DNA from: an uncultured Anaerolineaceae bacterium
GTDB taxonomy: Bacteria; Chloroflexota; Anaerolineae; Promineifilales; Promineifilaceae
Reading direction: 5' to 3'
DNA length: 22,907 bases
NCBI GenBank assembly: GCA_937967805.1
Contig: CALBTC010000082.1
Location: forward strand, 1-22,907
Position 1 is the stretch's first letter, and each line of letters starts with the position of its first letter. This document shows, piece by piece, positions 1-7,591 of this stretch. A program made the translations under genes and the position numbers. Under the pieces are notes generated by a model. That model saw only the letters and a program-made list of their open reading frames with translations. It had not been told where the DNA came from and did no database searches.

Positions 1-695
1 ACACCGAATGGTACGAATGGTTTGTGGCTCCTTACCCACTCGGCGGCGACCCCATGACCGACGGCGATCCCGGCAAAGCGCCGCACGTCATCAACAATTC
101 CTGGGGCTGCCCTGACAGTGAGGGATGCACAACCCCAAATATATTGGAAGCAGTCGTAAACAACGTGCGAGCGGCCGGCATCGTTACGGTTCATTCAGCA
201 GGCAATGCTGGCCCCGGCTGCAACACAATAACCTATCCAGCAGCTACTTACCCAGCATCATTCACCGTAGGGGCAACGGATATTAATGATAATATTGCCA
301 GTTTTAGCAGCCGTGGCCCTTCATCTTTTGACAGCGGCTTGAAGCCCGATATCGTTGCGCCCGGTACAATGGCCTACCCTTCAATTGGAATTCGTTCTAC
401 CGTACTTAATGGAAGCTATGGCTACAAATCTGGCACGAGCATGGCGGCTCCACACGTTGCTGGCGTAGTTGCGCTGCTCATATCGGCCAATCCGGCACTG
501 GCGGGGGATGTAGACGGGATTGAGGCGATTTTGCAGCAGACGGCCGTTCCCCGCACAACTTCTCAGGGCTGTGGTGGTGATGGCTCAACTGACGTGCCGA
601 ATCATGTGTATGGCTACGGCCGTATCGACGCCCTCGCCCCCGTCTTGCAGCAGTTCCCCTTAAAGCTCTGCCTGCCATTTTCTGTTAGCGAATAA
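1..695 (+). CDS. Subtilisin-like (S8) serine protease, C-terminal part (5' truncated)
   Basis: The frame is open from base 3 and runs off the left edge, so only the last ~230 residues are present. What is visible is the back half of a peptidase S8 catalytic domain. There is an N-N-S-W-G stretch, the oxyanion-hole Asn in HSAGNAGPG, and the catalytic Ser in SGTSMAAPHVAG near base 440. The usual YGYGRIDA end of the domain follows. The catalytic Asp and His must lie upstream of the window. There is no C-terminal anchor or sorting domain; the protein stops about 15 residues after the catalytic fold. Several Cys residues (WGCPDSEGC, PGCNT) suggest disulfides in an exported enzyme. It presumably degrades extracellular protein. 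Two copies of the ACGGCCGT octamer fall inside it. The family call is firm; the substrate is unknown. Confidence 0.93.
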   Translation, partial: TEWYEWFVAPYPLGGDPMTDGDPGKAPHVINNSWGCPDSEGCTTPNILEAVVNNVRAAGIVTVHSAGNAGPGCNTITYPAATYPASFTVGATDINDNIASFSSRGPSSFDSGLKPDIVAPGTMAYPSIGIRSTVLNGSYGYKSGTSMAAPHVAGVVALLISANPALAGDVDGIEAILQQTAVPRTTSQGCGGDGSTDVPNHVYGYGRIDALAPVLQQFPLKLCLPFSVSE

Positions 696-806
696 TCCGG
701 TAAAATCCCCTTCGGGAAGAAAATAAGAACCGCAGATTTGCGCAACTTGCGCTCGCAGATTTTTCTCTGCGCCTCTGCGCCTCTGCGTTAAGGTTTAGGA
801 GAAAAG

Positions 807-1721
807 ATGAAACGTGCCGTAAGCATCAGTTTAGGCAGTTCCGAACGAGATAAAAAAGTAGAAGTTACGCTGCTCGGCGAGCGCGTCAGCGTGGAGCGGC
901 GCGGCACCGACGGTGACATTGCCAAAGCCACCGCCCTCTTCACCGAGCTGGACGGCCAGGTGGACGCACTGGGCGTGGGCGGTATTGATCTGTGGGTGAA
1001 GATGGACGACAAAACGTGGAACATCTCCGCCGCCCACAAATTGATCCGGGGCGTCAAGCAAACGCCCGTGGTGGATGGCAGCGGGCTGAAAAATACGCTG
1101 GAAGCACAGGCGGCGCAAACGCTGGTGGCCGAACTTGGCGCCGGCTATGCGCAAGGGCGGGTCTTGCTCACCGCCGCCATAGACCGGTACGGCATGACCA
1201 AGTCATTTGTGGCCCAGGGGTACGAGATTGTCTTCGGCGACCTGATGTTTGCCCTCGGCATTCCCATCCCGCTGCGCAGCTTTAGCACGTTCAAAGTTGT
1301 GGCCCGGCTGCTGGCGGCTCCGGCCACCAAGCTGCCCATCAGCGTGCTCTACCCCACCGGCGAGAAGCAGGATATGATCATTCCCAAATTCACCAGGTGG
1401 TACGCTTGGGCCACGGTCATTGGCGGCGACTGCCATTACATCAAGCGGCACATGCCGGATAATTTGCGCGGTAAGGTGATCGTAACCAACACCACCACGC
1501 CCAAAGACATGCAGATGTTCAAAGATCGCGGCGTAACGCATGTGCTCACGACCACGCCGGTGCTGGACGGCCGTTCCTTTGGCACCAACATGATGGAAGC
1601 GGCATTAACGGCTGTTGCCGGCAAAAAACGGCCGCTCAGCAATGCCGAACTCAACGAGATACTGGCCCAACTCGATCTGAAACCCACCGTTCACAATTTA
1701 GAGGAATTACAAACCGCGTGA
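807..1721 (+). CDS. Conserved protein of the 'quinate 5-dehydrogenase'-like family
   Basis: 304 residues, ATG start with an AGGAGA ribosome site 5 nt upstream (797-802). The opening (MKRAVSISLGSS followed by VERRGTDGD) and the later VDGSGLKNTLE segment match, from memory, a family annotated 'quinate 5-dehydrogenase' in Chloroflexota and some Firmicutes. I see no glycine-rich GxGxxG dinucleotide motif of a classical quinate/shikimate dehydrogenase, so the enzymatic name is weakly supported. The G-x-G-G-I-D-L-W stretch may be a nucleotide- or ligand-binding loop. No signal peptide or membrane segment is seen, so it is probably cytoplasmic. It overlaps the following nucleotidyltransferase gene by 4 nt, implying coupled translation and a shared pathway. 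Confidence 0.6.
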   Translation: MKRAVSISLGSSERDKKVEVTLLGERVSVERRGTDGDIAKATALFTELDGQVDALGVGGIDLWVKMDDKTWNISAAHKLIRGVKQTPVVDGSGLKNTLEAQAAQTLVAELGAGYAQGRVLLTAAIDRYGMTKSFVAQGYEIVFGDLMFALGIPIPLRSFSTFKVVARLLAAPATKLPISVLYPTGEKQDMIIPKFTRWYAWATVIGGDCHYIKRHMPDNLRGKVIVTNTTTPKDMQMFKDRGVTHVLTTTPVLDGRSFGTNMMEAALTAVAGKKRPLSNAELNEILAQLDLKPTVHNLEELQTA

Positions 1722-2518
1722 CACACATCAACTGCGTTATCCTGGCCGGTGGCCTGCCTGAACCAGGCGAACCGATGTACGAAATGACTCAAGGTAAAAG
1801 CAAGGCGCTGCTGGATATGAACGGCCGTACCATGCTGGAGCGCGTCGTCGATGCTTTGCAAGCATCCGAAACAATTGGCGAAATTGTCGTCGTGGGACTG
1901 GGCAGCGACATGGGCATGACTTTCCACAAGCCTGTTTACCACCTGGAAGATCACGGCAGCCTGCTCAAAAATGCGCTGGCAGGCCTCGACAAAATCCGCC
2001 AGCTGCATCCGGAAACCAATCTGGTTCTCCTATGTTCGGCCGACATCCCCACCCTCACCCCGGCTATCGTCGATGATTTTATTCATAAATGCGAGCCTTT
2101 TGATAAAGGGTTGGTGTACAACTTTGTCGATAAACCCACCCTCGAAGCCCGCTTCCCCCATTCTAATCGCACTTATGTCAAGCTGAAAGACGCGCTCATT
2201 GCTGGGGGAGATATGACATTAATCCAGGCCGACCTGGCCGACAGCAATCAGGAAATTTGGGAAGCATTAACCAACGCCCGCAAACATGCCTGGCAGTTGG
2301 CGCGCGTTATTGGTGTCCGCTTCATGCTTAAATTCTTGCTGCGCCAGCTCAGCATTGCCGATATTGAGCAAACCGCCGAACGCATTACCGGACGCCCCGC
2401 CCAAATCATGCTTAACCCCCATGCCGAAATCGCTATGGATGCCGACAAACCGGAGCAAGTACGGCTTCTGCGTGCGGATATTGAACGGAGAGGGGTGGAA
2501 ATGAAAAGTGAAAAGTAG
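1718..2518 (+). CDS. MobA-like nucleotidyltransferase family protein
   Basis: 266 residues from a GTG start whose last two bases form the stop of the preceding gene (GTGA overlap); GAGGAA at 1701-1706 is the ribosome site. The N-terminus, CVILAGG, is the start of the glycosyltransferase-A-like NTP transferase fold. A loop follows with K-S-K-A-L-L-D-M-N-G-R, where Lys normally contacts the phosphates. LLCSADIPTLTP supplies the Asp of the metal/nucleotide site (the D-x-P motif of MobA/IspD-type enzymes). The C-terminal ~90 residues are helical and match nothing I recognise. It probably transfers a nucleotidyl group to a small molecule or cofactor; the acceptor cannot be told from sequence. Coupling to the upstream gene suggests they act together. 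Confidence 0.72.
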   Translation: MTHINCVILAGGLPEPGEPMYEMTQGKSKALLDMNGRTMLERVVDALQASETIGEIVVVGLGSDMGMTFHKPVYHLEDHGSLLKNALAGLDKIRQLHPETNLVLLCSADIPTLTPAIVDDFIHKCEPFDKGLVYNFVDKPTLEARFPHSNRTYVKLKDALIAGGDMTLIQADLADSNQEIWEALTNARKHAWQLARVIGVRFMLKFLLRQLSIADIEQTAERITGRPAQIMLNPHAEIAMDADKPEQVRLLRADIERRGVEMKSEK

Positions 2519-2583
2519 GGGCGGGACACGCGGGAAATTATCAACTCCATGCAGAACGGTCATTTCTCCCGCGTGTCTTGCCC
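2519..2583 (+). terminator. Imperfect GC-rich inverted repeat after the nucleotidyltransferase gene
   Basis: Arm 2519-2537 (GGGCGGGACACGCGGGAAA) pairs with 2563-2583, whose reverse complement is nearly the same sequence with two inserted bases. It starts at the stop codon and would fold into a long stem with a ~25-nt loop. There is no T-run, so it is either a Rho-assisted or weak terminator or one of the dispersed palindromes common in these spacers. Confidence 0.5.
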
Positions 2584-2599
2584 TCTAAGGCCTAAAATT

Positions 2600-2662
2600 G
2601 GGTGAGACGGTGCGGAGAGAAGCTCGTTTGCTTGTCAAAAATCATAGCGCACCGTCCCACCC
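2600..2662. repeat. Second inverted repeat in the 2519-2677 spacer
   Basis: GGGTGAGACGGTGCG (2600-2614) pairs with CGCACCGTCCCACCC (2648-2662) with one mismatch in 15. It sits 15 nt before the ATG of the kinase/MazG gene, so the 3' arm could fall in that gene's leader. It has no T-tract. It is distinct in sequence from the first hairpin at 2519-2583. Confidence 0.55.
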
Positions 2663-2677
2663 CTACATTGGATAAAT

Positions 2678-3700
2678 ATGAACAATAAATTCGTCGCTAT
2701 TGAAGGCGTCATTGGCGTGGGCAAGACCACGTTGACCCGGCTGCTGCAAAGCAAGTTTGAGAACGCCAGCGTGCTGCTGGAAGTGTTTGAAGAAAATCCG
2801 TTTTTGGCCGGTTTTTATAAGGACCGGGCGCAGCTGGCCTTTCAGACGCAGATTTTCTTTTTGCTCAGCCGCTATCATCAGCAGCACGAGGCCGTGCCGC
2901 AGGCACTGCAGCAGGGAATGCTCATTTCTGACTATACCTTTGCCAAGGATGAGCTGTTCGCCTGGCTGAACCTGAAGGATGATGAGCTGGCGATGTACGG
3001 CCGTGTTCACGCCGCCCTCGGTGAAAAAATCCCCAAACCCGATCTCATCGTCTACCTGCAAGCCGACCACGACGTGATCATGCGCCGCATTGCCCTGCGC
3101 GACCGGCCGTATGAGCGGGACATGGACCCGGAGTACATTCGCAAGCTGGCGGCCGCTTACGAGGCGTGGTTAAGCAACGTGCAGGATACGGCCGTTCTCA
3201 CCATCAACGTCAACAACCTTGATTACTTGTCTGATCCGGATGACCTGGACCACGTGGCCGACCTGATTGAAAAAACGCTTACCGAGCAAGCACCCAGTAC
3301 TCCTCCGGCCCATGCGCCGCTGACCTTGCTGCAAAACGGCCGTTTGCCCGATTTCCAAAGCTTCCACCGCCAGCTAGACAGCAGCAAAGGGTTCGACCCC
3401 GATCTCTTTTTCAACTATATCCTGCTCATAGAAGAAGTGGGCGAAATAGCCAGTGAAATGGTTAAGATTTGGGGAGAGACAAAACAGTTGGCGAGTGACG
3501 GCCGTGCCACCAGCGAAGCGCACCAACTGGCCCTGGATAAACGCCGCCCCAAGCTGCGCCGCGAGCTGGCCGACCTGCTGGCCTACACCTTAAAACTGGC
3601 CAACTACGCCGGCATCGACCTGGAAAAAGCGTATTTGGAAAAAATGCAGACCAACGTCGGCCGCAGCTGGTCCAAGGAACGCACCTTCCAGATTAAATGA
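2678..3700 (+). CDS. Deoxynucleoside kinase fused to a MazG-like NTP pyrophosphohydrolase
   Basis: 340 residues, about 120 longer than a normal deoxynucleoside kinase. Residues 1-205 are a dNK-family kinase. The P-loop is G10-V-I-G-V-G15-K16-T17, followed by the FEENPFL acceptor-site segment, the SDYTFAKD motif and the Arg-rich lid RDRPYERDMD. It should phosphorylate a deoxynucleoside (dA/dG-kinase-like) for salvage. Residues ~220-340 form an all-alpha MazG-like domain. Metal-binding motifs are E252-E-V-G-E256-(x3)-E260 and E296-L-A-D299, as expected for hydrolysis of (d)NTPs to (d)NMPs plus pyrophosphate. The two domains sit in one uninterrupted frame with a short proline-containing linker (STPPAHAP). 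Start: ATG with a weak GGA 6 nt upstream. The convergent gene follows across a hairpin. Domain calls are firm; the biological coupling is inferred. Confidence 0.85.
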   Translation: MNNKFVAIEGVIGVGKTTLTRLLQSKFENASVLLEVFEENPFLAGFYKDRAQLAFQTQIFFLLSRYHQQHEAVPQALQQGMLISDYTFAKDELFAWLNLKDDELAMYGRVHAALGEKIPKPDLIVYLQADHDVIMRRIALRDRPYERDMDPEYIRKLAAAYEAWLSNVQDTAVLTINVNNLDYLSDPDDLDHVADLIEKTLTEQAPSTPPAHAPLTLLQNGRLPDFQSFHRQLDSSKGFDPDLFFNYILLIEEVGEIASEMVKIWGETKQLASDGRATSEAHQLALDKRRPKLRRELADLLAYTLKLANYAGIDLEKAYLEKMQTNVGRSWSKERTFQIK

Positions 3701-3704
3701 TTTT

Positions 3705-3776
3705 AACCGCAAAGGGCGCGAAGAGCGCAAAGTTTTTTCTTTATTCTTCTTTGTGTCCTCTGCGTCCTTTGCGGTT
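3705..3776. terminator. Inverted repeat between convergent genes (possible bidirectional terminator)
   Basis: AACCGCAAAGG (3705-3715) is perfectly complementary to CCTTTGCGGTT (3766-3776), and the pairing continues imperfectly inward. A T-rich run (TTTTTTCTTTATTCTTCTTT) lies in the loop. It occupies the whole gap between the stop codons of the + strand kinase/MazG gene and the - strand gene ending at 3779, so termination for both strands is plausible. The CTCTGCGTCCTTTGCGG phrase also belongs to a repeat family seen near 766, 13990 and 20950. Confidence 0.55.
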
Positions 3777-3778
3777 TA

Positions 3779-4540
3779 TCAAATTTTCTCGATTTGCAGC
3801 GCTTCTACCTCTAAAAATTGCGGGGTTGTGACGGGAATCGTGCCCCAACGAAAACGGCCGTTTGCCGTCGCCACCATATACTGATTATCAATCCAGCAGA
3901 CAAACCCCAGCGGTCCGCGCGGGCTGAATGGGGTCTGGTGAATGAGACGGCCGTCTACCCAAAAGTCACAGCCCGTTTCGCGCCAAATCAATTGATACTC
4001 GCGCCATTGCGTCATGCTTTCATGAATAGGTTGGAAGGAAATTTGCAGCTGCTTTTGCACCCAGGGCCAGATTTTGCGCCGCAACACCGTAAACTGATTT
4101 AACAACAAAACAACCGGGGAAAAAGGGGCCAACCCAATGGCTCGCCAGGTCGTGGCGTCCAGCGTAGAGGCAAACCAGCCACATCCCGTTCCCTTGTGTG
4201 CCAAAGGCAAATCATTGGGTGGCGAGCCAAAAAAGAACCAGGTGGCCTGCGGCAGCGCGGGCACCGGCTTGCTGGGGTCGCCAAACGGGGCGTTCCAAAA
4301 GCCAAACCCGGCCGTGCCTACCAACTGATCCGCTTCGTGGGAAAAGCGCGCCCGCAGCGATAATTGCGTGCCGGGTCGCCAGGGATATTCCTTGCGGCGA
4401 CCAATGCAGTCATCAATTTGGGCATCGGTGTAGCCGGATTTACAAATTTGTAGGTGAAGTTTGACACGGTTGGTGGAAGACGGCCGTTCTCCCTCCACTT
4501 GCCCCCCATTTATCTCCAGAACTCGGATTTTGTTCGCCAT
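3779..4540 (-). CDS. Uncharacterised beta-rich protein, possibly lectin/glucanase-like
   Basis: 253 residues, ATG at 4538-4540 preceded by AGGACCTCAA, an acceptable ribosome site. I do not recognise the family with certainty. The sequence is rich in Trp, Phe and Gly and alternates like a beta-sandwich: LSLRARFSHEADQL, GTAGFGFWNAP, YQLIWRETGCDFWVDGRLI, and GPLGFVCWIDNQYM. That last pattern, a bound-ligand reporter strand followed by F-W-V-D-G, recalls concanavalin-A-like or laminarinase-like jelly rolls. I do not see the E-x-D-x-x-E catalytic signature of family GH16, so enzymatic activity is not supported. No signal peptide is present. It is divergently arranged with the metallo-hydrolase gene at 4637. 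Confidence 0.55.
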   Translation of the reverse strand: MANKIRVLEINGGQVEGERPSSTNRVKLHLQICKSGYTDAQIDDCIGRRKEYPWRPGTQLSLRARFSHEADQLVGTAGFGFWNAPFGDPSKPVPALPQATWFFFGSPPNDLPLAHKGTGCGWFASTLDATTWRAIGLAPFSPVVLLLNQFTVLRRKIWPWVQKQLQISFQPIHESMTQWREYQLIWRETGCDFWVDGRLIHQTPFSPRGPLGFVCWIDNQYMVATANGRFRWGTIPVTTPQFLEVEALQIEKI

Positions 4541-4579
4541 TTGAGGTCCTCATGATTATCCGCTTGAACAATTATCAGG

Positions 4580-4585
4580 TATAAT
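4580..4585 (+). promoter_or_regulatory. Possible -10 element (TATAAT) for the 4637-5577 operon
   Basis: A perfect TATAAT lies 51 nt upstream of the ATG at 4637 in an AT-rich gap between divergent genes. The only TTGAAC nearby (4564-4569) is 10 bp away, too close to be its -35 element, so this is a -10-only assignment. Confidence 0.35.
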
Positions 4586-4636
4586 TGGGCAGCTTTAAAA
4601 GACACATCGCGCTTTACGTTTTGGAGAACATTTTTT

Positions 4637-5266
4637 ATGGAACTAACCTGGTATGGATTAAGCTGCTTTCGGTTAACCGAACGCAAACACGCCTCTGTGG
4701 TCACCGACCCGTACAACGGCAAATTGGGGCTGCCCAATCTTAAACTCAGGGCAGATGTGGTCACCATTAGCCACGATGCGCAGGGTCACAATTATGCAGC
4801 GGCCGTTAGCGGTTCGCAACACAATTTGGATGGCCCCGGTGAGTATGAAATCGGCAACGTCTTCATCACCGGCATCATCACCCAAACGGCCACTCGCGAC
4901 AAAAGTAACATCATCTTCTTGTTCGATTACGATGGACTTAAAGTGGCCCATCTTGGTGATTTAGACAAAGTCCCCTCCCAAACAGAGATCGAAGCCTTAG
5001 AAGAAGTCAACGTCTTGCTGCTGCCCGTTGGCGGCGGGAACAGCCTCAACGCGGCACAGGCGGCCGAGCTGGTTTCGATGCTGGAACCCAACATTGTGAT
5101 TCCCATGCATTACAAAATGCCAGGACTAAAATTAGAGCTTGAAGAAGTTGATCGCTTCTTGAAAGAGATGGGTGTTACCGAGCCGACGGAAGAGGAAAGT
5201 TTGAAGATCTCTCTAACCAACTTGCCGGAAGAAACAGAAACTGTCATTCTCACACCAAAATTATAG
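4637..5266 (+). CDS. Metallo-beta-lactamase-fold protein with a degenerate metal motif
   Basis: 209 residues; GGAG at 4623-4626 precedes the ATG. It belongs to the small MBL-fold hydrolases of the Lactamase_B_3 type: WYGLSCFRL start, D-P-Y-N-G, then VVTISHDAQGHNY. It continues with DGLKVAHLGDLD (H105, D108) and IPMHYK (H158). In the canonical motif H-x-H-x-D-H, this protein keeps H46 and H51 but has Ala48 and Gly50 where the second His and the Asp should be. The remaining metal-site residues are intact, so it may bind one metal, use a different chemistry or be a non-catalytic relative. It is cytoplasmic, with no signal. It shares an operon with the 100-residue protein 8 nt downstream. Confidence 0.8.
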   Translation: MELTWYGLSCFRLTERKHASVVTDPYNGKLGLPNLKLRADVVTISHDAQGHNYAAAVSGSQHNLDGPGEYEIGNVFITGIITQTATRDKSNIIFLFDYDGLKVAHLGDLDKVPSQTEIEALEEVNVLLLPVGGGNSLNAAQAAELVSMLEPNIVIPMHYKMPGLKLELEEVDRFLKEMGVTEPTEEESLKISLTNLPEETETVILTPKL

Positions 5267-5274
5267 GGGTCGTT

Positions 5275-5577
5275 ATGGCCACAAAACTATTAATGCGCTG
5301 GGACGTACGTCCCGAAACAGAATCTGAATATTTTGAATTCCTGGTTCACGAATTTATTCCTGGCCTGAACAAACTGGGCATCTCCGACATTCAGGTATGG
5401 TATACGCAATACGGTGATTGCGAGCAAAAGCTGGCCAGCGGCATTGCCAACACCAAAGAGCGTATGGAGGATGCACTCAACAGCCCAACCTGGGATCAAT
5501 TAAACGACAAACTACAGGAATTTGTGGACAATTTCAGTCAGAAGGTAATTCCAGCAACGGGCGGCTTTCAGATTTAG
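5275..5577 (+). CDS. Small conserved protein, possibly dimeric alpha/beta-barrel-like
   Basis: 100 residues; AGGGG 7 nt before the ATG, 8 nt after the upstream stop codon. The pattern beta (KLLMRWDV), helix (SEYFEFLVHEFIPGLNKLG), beta (DIQVWYTQYG), helix (TKERMEDALNSPTWDQLNDKLQEFVD), beta resembles ferredoxin-like dimeric alpha-beta-barrel proteins. No family motif is recognised. The terminator that follows makes it the last gene of a two-gene unit with the MBL-fold protein. Confidence 0.65.
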   Translation: MATKLLMRWDVRPETESEYFEFLVHEFIPGLNKLGISDIQVWYTQYGDCEQKLASGIANTKERMEDALNSPTWDQLNDKLQEFVDNFSQKVIPATGGFQI

Positions 5578-5603
5578 CGAAGCTGCTTCTAACAAAAAAC
5601 GAT

Positions 5604-5632
5604 AAGGCCTGCCTGTTGGCGGGCCTTTTTTG
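5604..5632 (+). terminator. Rho-independent terminator
   Basis: AAGGCCTGCC (5604-5613), loop TGTT, GGCGGGCCTT (5618-5627), then a T-run. The stem is 10 bp with one G-T pair. It lies 27 nt after the stop of the 5275 gene and closes the 4637-5577 operon. This is the most canonical terminator in the window. Confidence 0.88.
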
Positions 5633-5696
5633 TTGCGTATTATCTCAGTTGGATGAATTGCCGCATTCACGGAAATGACAAACAGGGCGGGATTGA

Positions 5697-6041
5697 TTAT
5701 ACGGCCGTTTTCTCCGTTTTTCCTTTACCCGAACCATTTGCGGAGGCGGCGGGCGCATCTGCTTTGCTGCCATTTTCTTTCTCAGAAGGTTCCGCCTTGG
5801 CACCGCTGCCATTTTCGCTGCTCTTGCCGTTGGTTGATGGGGCTGTGGCCCCATTTGTGCCTCGGCTGTCGGTCACGTAAAATCCGCTCCCTTTAAACAC
5901 AATACCCACGGAATTAAGCACCTTGCGTAGAGCATTATCAGTTTCGCATTCCGGGCAATCGGTCAGCGGATCGTCCGCCATGCGCTGCTTGATATCAAAC
6001 TGGTATTCACAATTATTGCATCGATAACTATATGTTGGCAT
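5697..6041 (-). CDS. FmdB-family zinc-ribbon protein with Gly/Ser/Asn-rich tail
   Basis: 114 residues from the ATG at 6039-6041. This start is chosen over an in-frame upstream codon at 6089 because MPTYSYRCNNC is the standard FmdB/CxxC_CXXC_SSSS opening and GGAAAAG precedes it. The zinc ribbon is C-N-N-C ... C-P-E-C within the first 40 residues, followed by LRKVLNSVGIVFKGSGFYVTDSR, the usual family end. Residues ~65-114 are a low-complexity tail rich in G, S, N, K, A and E, ending K-T-A-V. The last three residues are encoded by an ACGGCCGT octamer adjoining the stop codon. The function of the family is uncertain, with regulatory or metal-binding roles proposed. Confidence 0.85.
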   Translation of the reverse strand: MPTYSYRCNNCEYQFDIKQRMADDPLTDCPECETDNALRKVLNSVGIVFKGSGFYVTDSRGTNGATAPSTNGKSSENGSGAKAEPSEKENGSKADAPAASANGSGKGKTEKTAV

Positions 6042-6155
6042 TTTTCTACTTTTCCAGCGAGTTGATAATGGGATAATAGTTGATTTCACCTATATTCAGC
6101 CTAATCAACCCTTACCCAAATGATCGAAAATTTATTGTAACGACCGATCTCTTAT

Positions 6156-6185
6156 TTGACAACCAGACGGCAGCTATGCTACAAC
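6156..6185 (+). promoter_or_regulatory. Putative sigma70-type promoter for the PH-domain gene
   Basis: TTGACA (6156-6161), an 18-bp spacer and TACAAC (6180-6185), with an extended -10 TG at 6177-6178. It lies ~60 nt before the ATG at 6248. The -35 is perfect and the -10 matches 4 of 6. Confidence 0.45.
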
Positions 6186-6247
6186 CAATTTGTTAATTTT
6201 TTGTTAGCAAATTGGTCCACATCCAAAACAATTAGGGAGAACATTTG

Positions 6248-6799
6248 ATGACAATTAAAGAAGCACAAGCGCGTATCAAAGCCCGTGTTTGGCAAGCTGT
6301 CGCCCAGACCGACCTGGATCTATCTGCTCTGGACAAAACAACGCTGGAAGCCTTTGTCGATCTGGTTACCGAATCAGCCCTGTTGGAAATTGACAGTGAG
6401 CTTGACGCCTCGATGCTGTCCAGTTCCCAAGGAGCAACCGGCGACGATGAAGAAGAGGAAGATGAGTTCGGCGAAGAGGTGTTGTGGCAAGGACGGCCGT
6501 TTCTTTCCCTGGTCCTCGACTACACCATCACCGATGAACGCATCAAAATTACCTCCGGCCTGCTCGGCAAATCGCACGAAAACGTGGAGCTCATCCGCGT
6601 GCAAGACATTGATCACAGCCAGACCTTTGGCGAGCGCGTCCTCAAAATTGGTGACATCACCATTCGCAGCCACGATCCCAGCCATCCCGAAGTCGTGCTG
6701 CGCAACGTACAAGACCCCACCGGCGTCTACGAAATCCTGCGCCGCGCCGTGCTCAACGCCCGTAAGCGCCACAACTTCAGCTACCGCGAGGAGATGTAA
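6248..6799 (+). CDS. Bacterial PH-domain protein with acidic N-terminal segment
   Basis: 183 residues; GGGAGA (6235-6240) is well placed for the ATG at 6248, so the TTG one codon earlier is not needed. Residues 1-55 are helical. Residues ~60-75 are a strongly acidic stretch (DDEEEEDEFGEE). Residues ~78-170 are a bacterial PH (YdbS-like bPH2) domain: LWQGRPFLSLVLDYTITDER, then ITSGLLGKSHENVELIRVQD, IDHSQTFGERVLKIGDITIR, and a C-terminal helix. Usual YdbS proteins have transmembrane helices; this one has none, so it should be cytoplasmic or peripheral. The partner or ligand is unknown. The downstream gene is convergent. Confidence 0.75.
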   Translation: MTIKEAQARIKARVWQAVAQTDLDLSALDKTTLEAFVDLVTESALLEIDSELDASMLSSSQGATGDDEEEEDEFGEEVLWQGRPFLSLVLDYTITDERIKITSGLLGKSHENVELIRVQDIDHSQTFGERVLKIGDITIRSHDPSHPEVVLRNVQDPTGVYEILRRAVLNARKRHNFSYREEM

Positions 6800-6839
6800 T
6801 CCAGTAAGCAGTAGCCCGTAATCAATCATCGGTTTTTGC

Positions 6840-7523
6840 TTACGAGTCGGCAAGGCTGCGCAGCGCCGGCATGTTGAGCAGTACCACTTGCTTGCGGGCG
6901 ATGCTGATCAGGCCGTCTGCCTTCAAATCGTTGAGAGTCTGGGTTACCGTTTCGCGGTAGGTGCCCAGCATTTCACTTAAGTCCTGGTGCGTGTAACCGG
7001 TCACCGTTTGCCGCCCGCCCTGTTCCTCGTGAAGCTTCAGCAGCAGCGAGGCCAACCGGGCGGGTATGCTTTTGAAGGCAACTTCTTCTAGTCGCGCTTC
7101 TAGCTGCGTCAGTCGTTTGCCCAGTGCCTCTACAAAACGGAAAGCAACCTCCGGCTTTTCCTGCACCAACCGCTCCACGTCGGAGCGACTCATGACACAC
7201 AAGATGCATTCATCTACCGATTCGGCGAAGGTGTTGTGCATCCCCTGCCCCACCAGAGACATCTCACCGAAAATAGCCCCTGGCCCCAATGTGGCCATTA
7301 CCAGCTTCTTGCCATTGGGGGCAATGCGGTACAGCTGCACCCGACCCTTCTTTAGCAAGAAAAGCACTTCGCCGCTGTCTTCCGGCATGTAGAAGATTTT
7401 GCCGGGCCGGCAAGTAGACATGGTTAGCTGGCGATCCATCTGCGCCAGTTCATTGGGGGTCAGATCGCGAAAAACCTGAATGTTGGACAGATAGTCAACT
7501 TTAACACTGTTAGTTTCGGGCAT
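6840..7523 (-). CDS. Crp/Fnr-family transcriptional regulator
   Basis: 227 residues from the ATG at 7521-7523, which has AGAGG at a good distance. An in-frame GTG at 7587-7589 would add 22 residues but has no ribosome site and goes beyond the usual family length. Residues ~14-125 form a cyclic-nucleotide-binding-like beta-roll with GAIFGEMSLVG in the phosphate-binding-cassette position. There is no Arg in the R-S/T-A cAMP-contact position, so the effector is unlikely to be cAMP. Residues 153-227 are the winged helix (TGYTHQDLSEMLGTYRETVT, then LNDLKADGLI). No N-terminal Cys cluster for an Fe-S cluster is seen. It lies directly behind the glutaredoxin-like gene, hinting at redox or stress control. 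Confidence 0.92.
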   Translation of the reverse strand: MPETNSVKVDYLSNIQVFRDLTPNELAQMDRQLTMSTCRPGKIFYMPEDSGEVLFLLKKGRVQLYRIAPNGKKLVMATLGPGAIFGEMSLVGQGMHNTFAESVDECILCVMSRSDVERLVQEKPEVAFRFVEALGKRLTQLEARLEEVAFKSIPARLASLLLKLHEEQGGRQTVTGYTHQDLSEMLGTYRETVTQTLNDLKADGLISIARKQVVLLNMPALRSLADS

Positions 7524-7591
7524 AAATTTGGCCTCTTCAGATACCTTCTCATCTTTAACGATGGTGTGAAAACGGCCGTTCTTACCCACAC

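Noticed and set aside
4564..4585. Full promoter TTGAAC/TATAAT before the MBL-fold gene
   Set aside because: The spacer is only 10 bp, so the two boxes cannot work together; only the -10 is reported.
7524..7589. Longer Crp-family protein starting at GTG 7589
   Set aside because: No ribosome site, a poorly conserved extension, and part of it is coded by an octamer copy; the ATG at 7523 has AGAGG and gives normal length.
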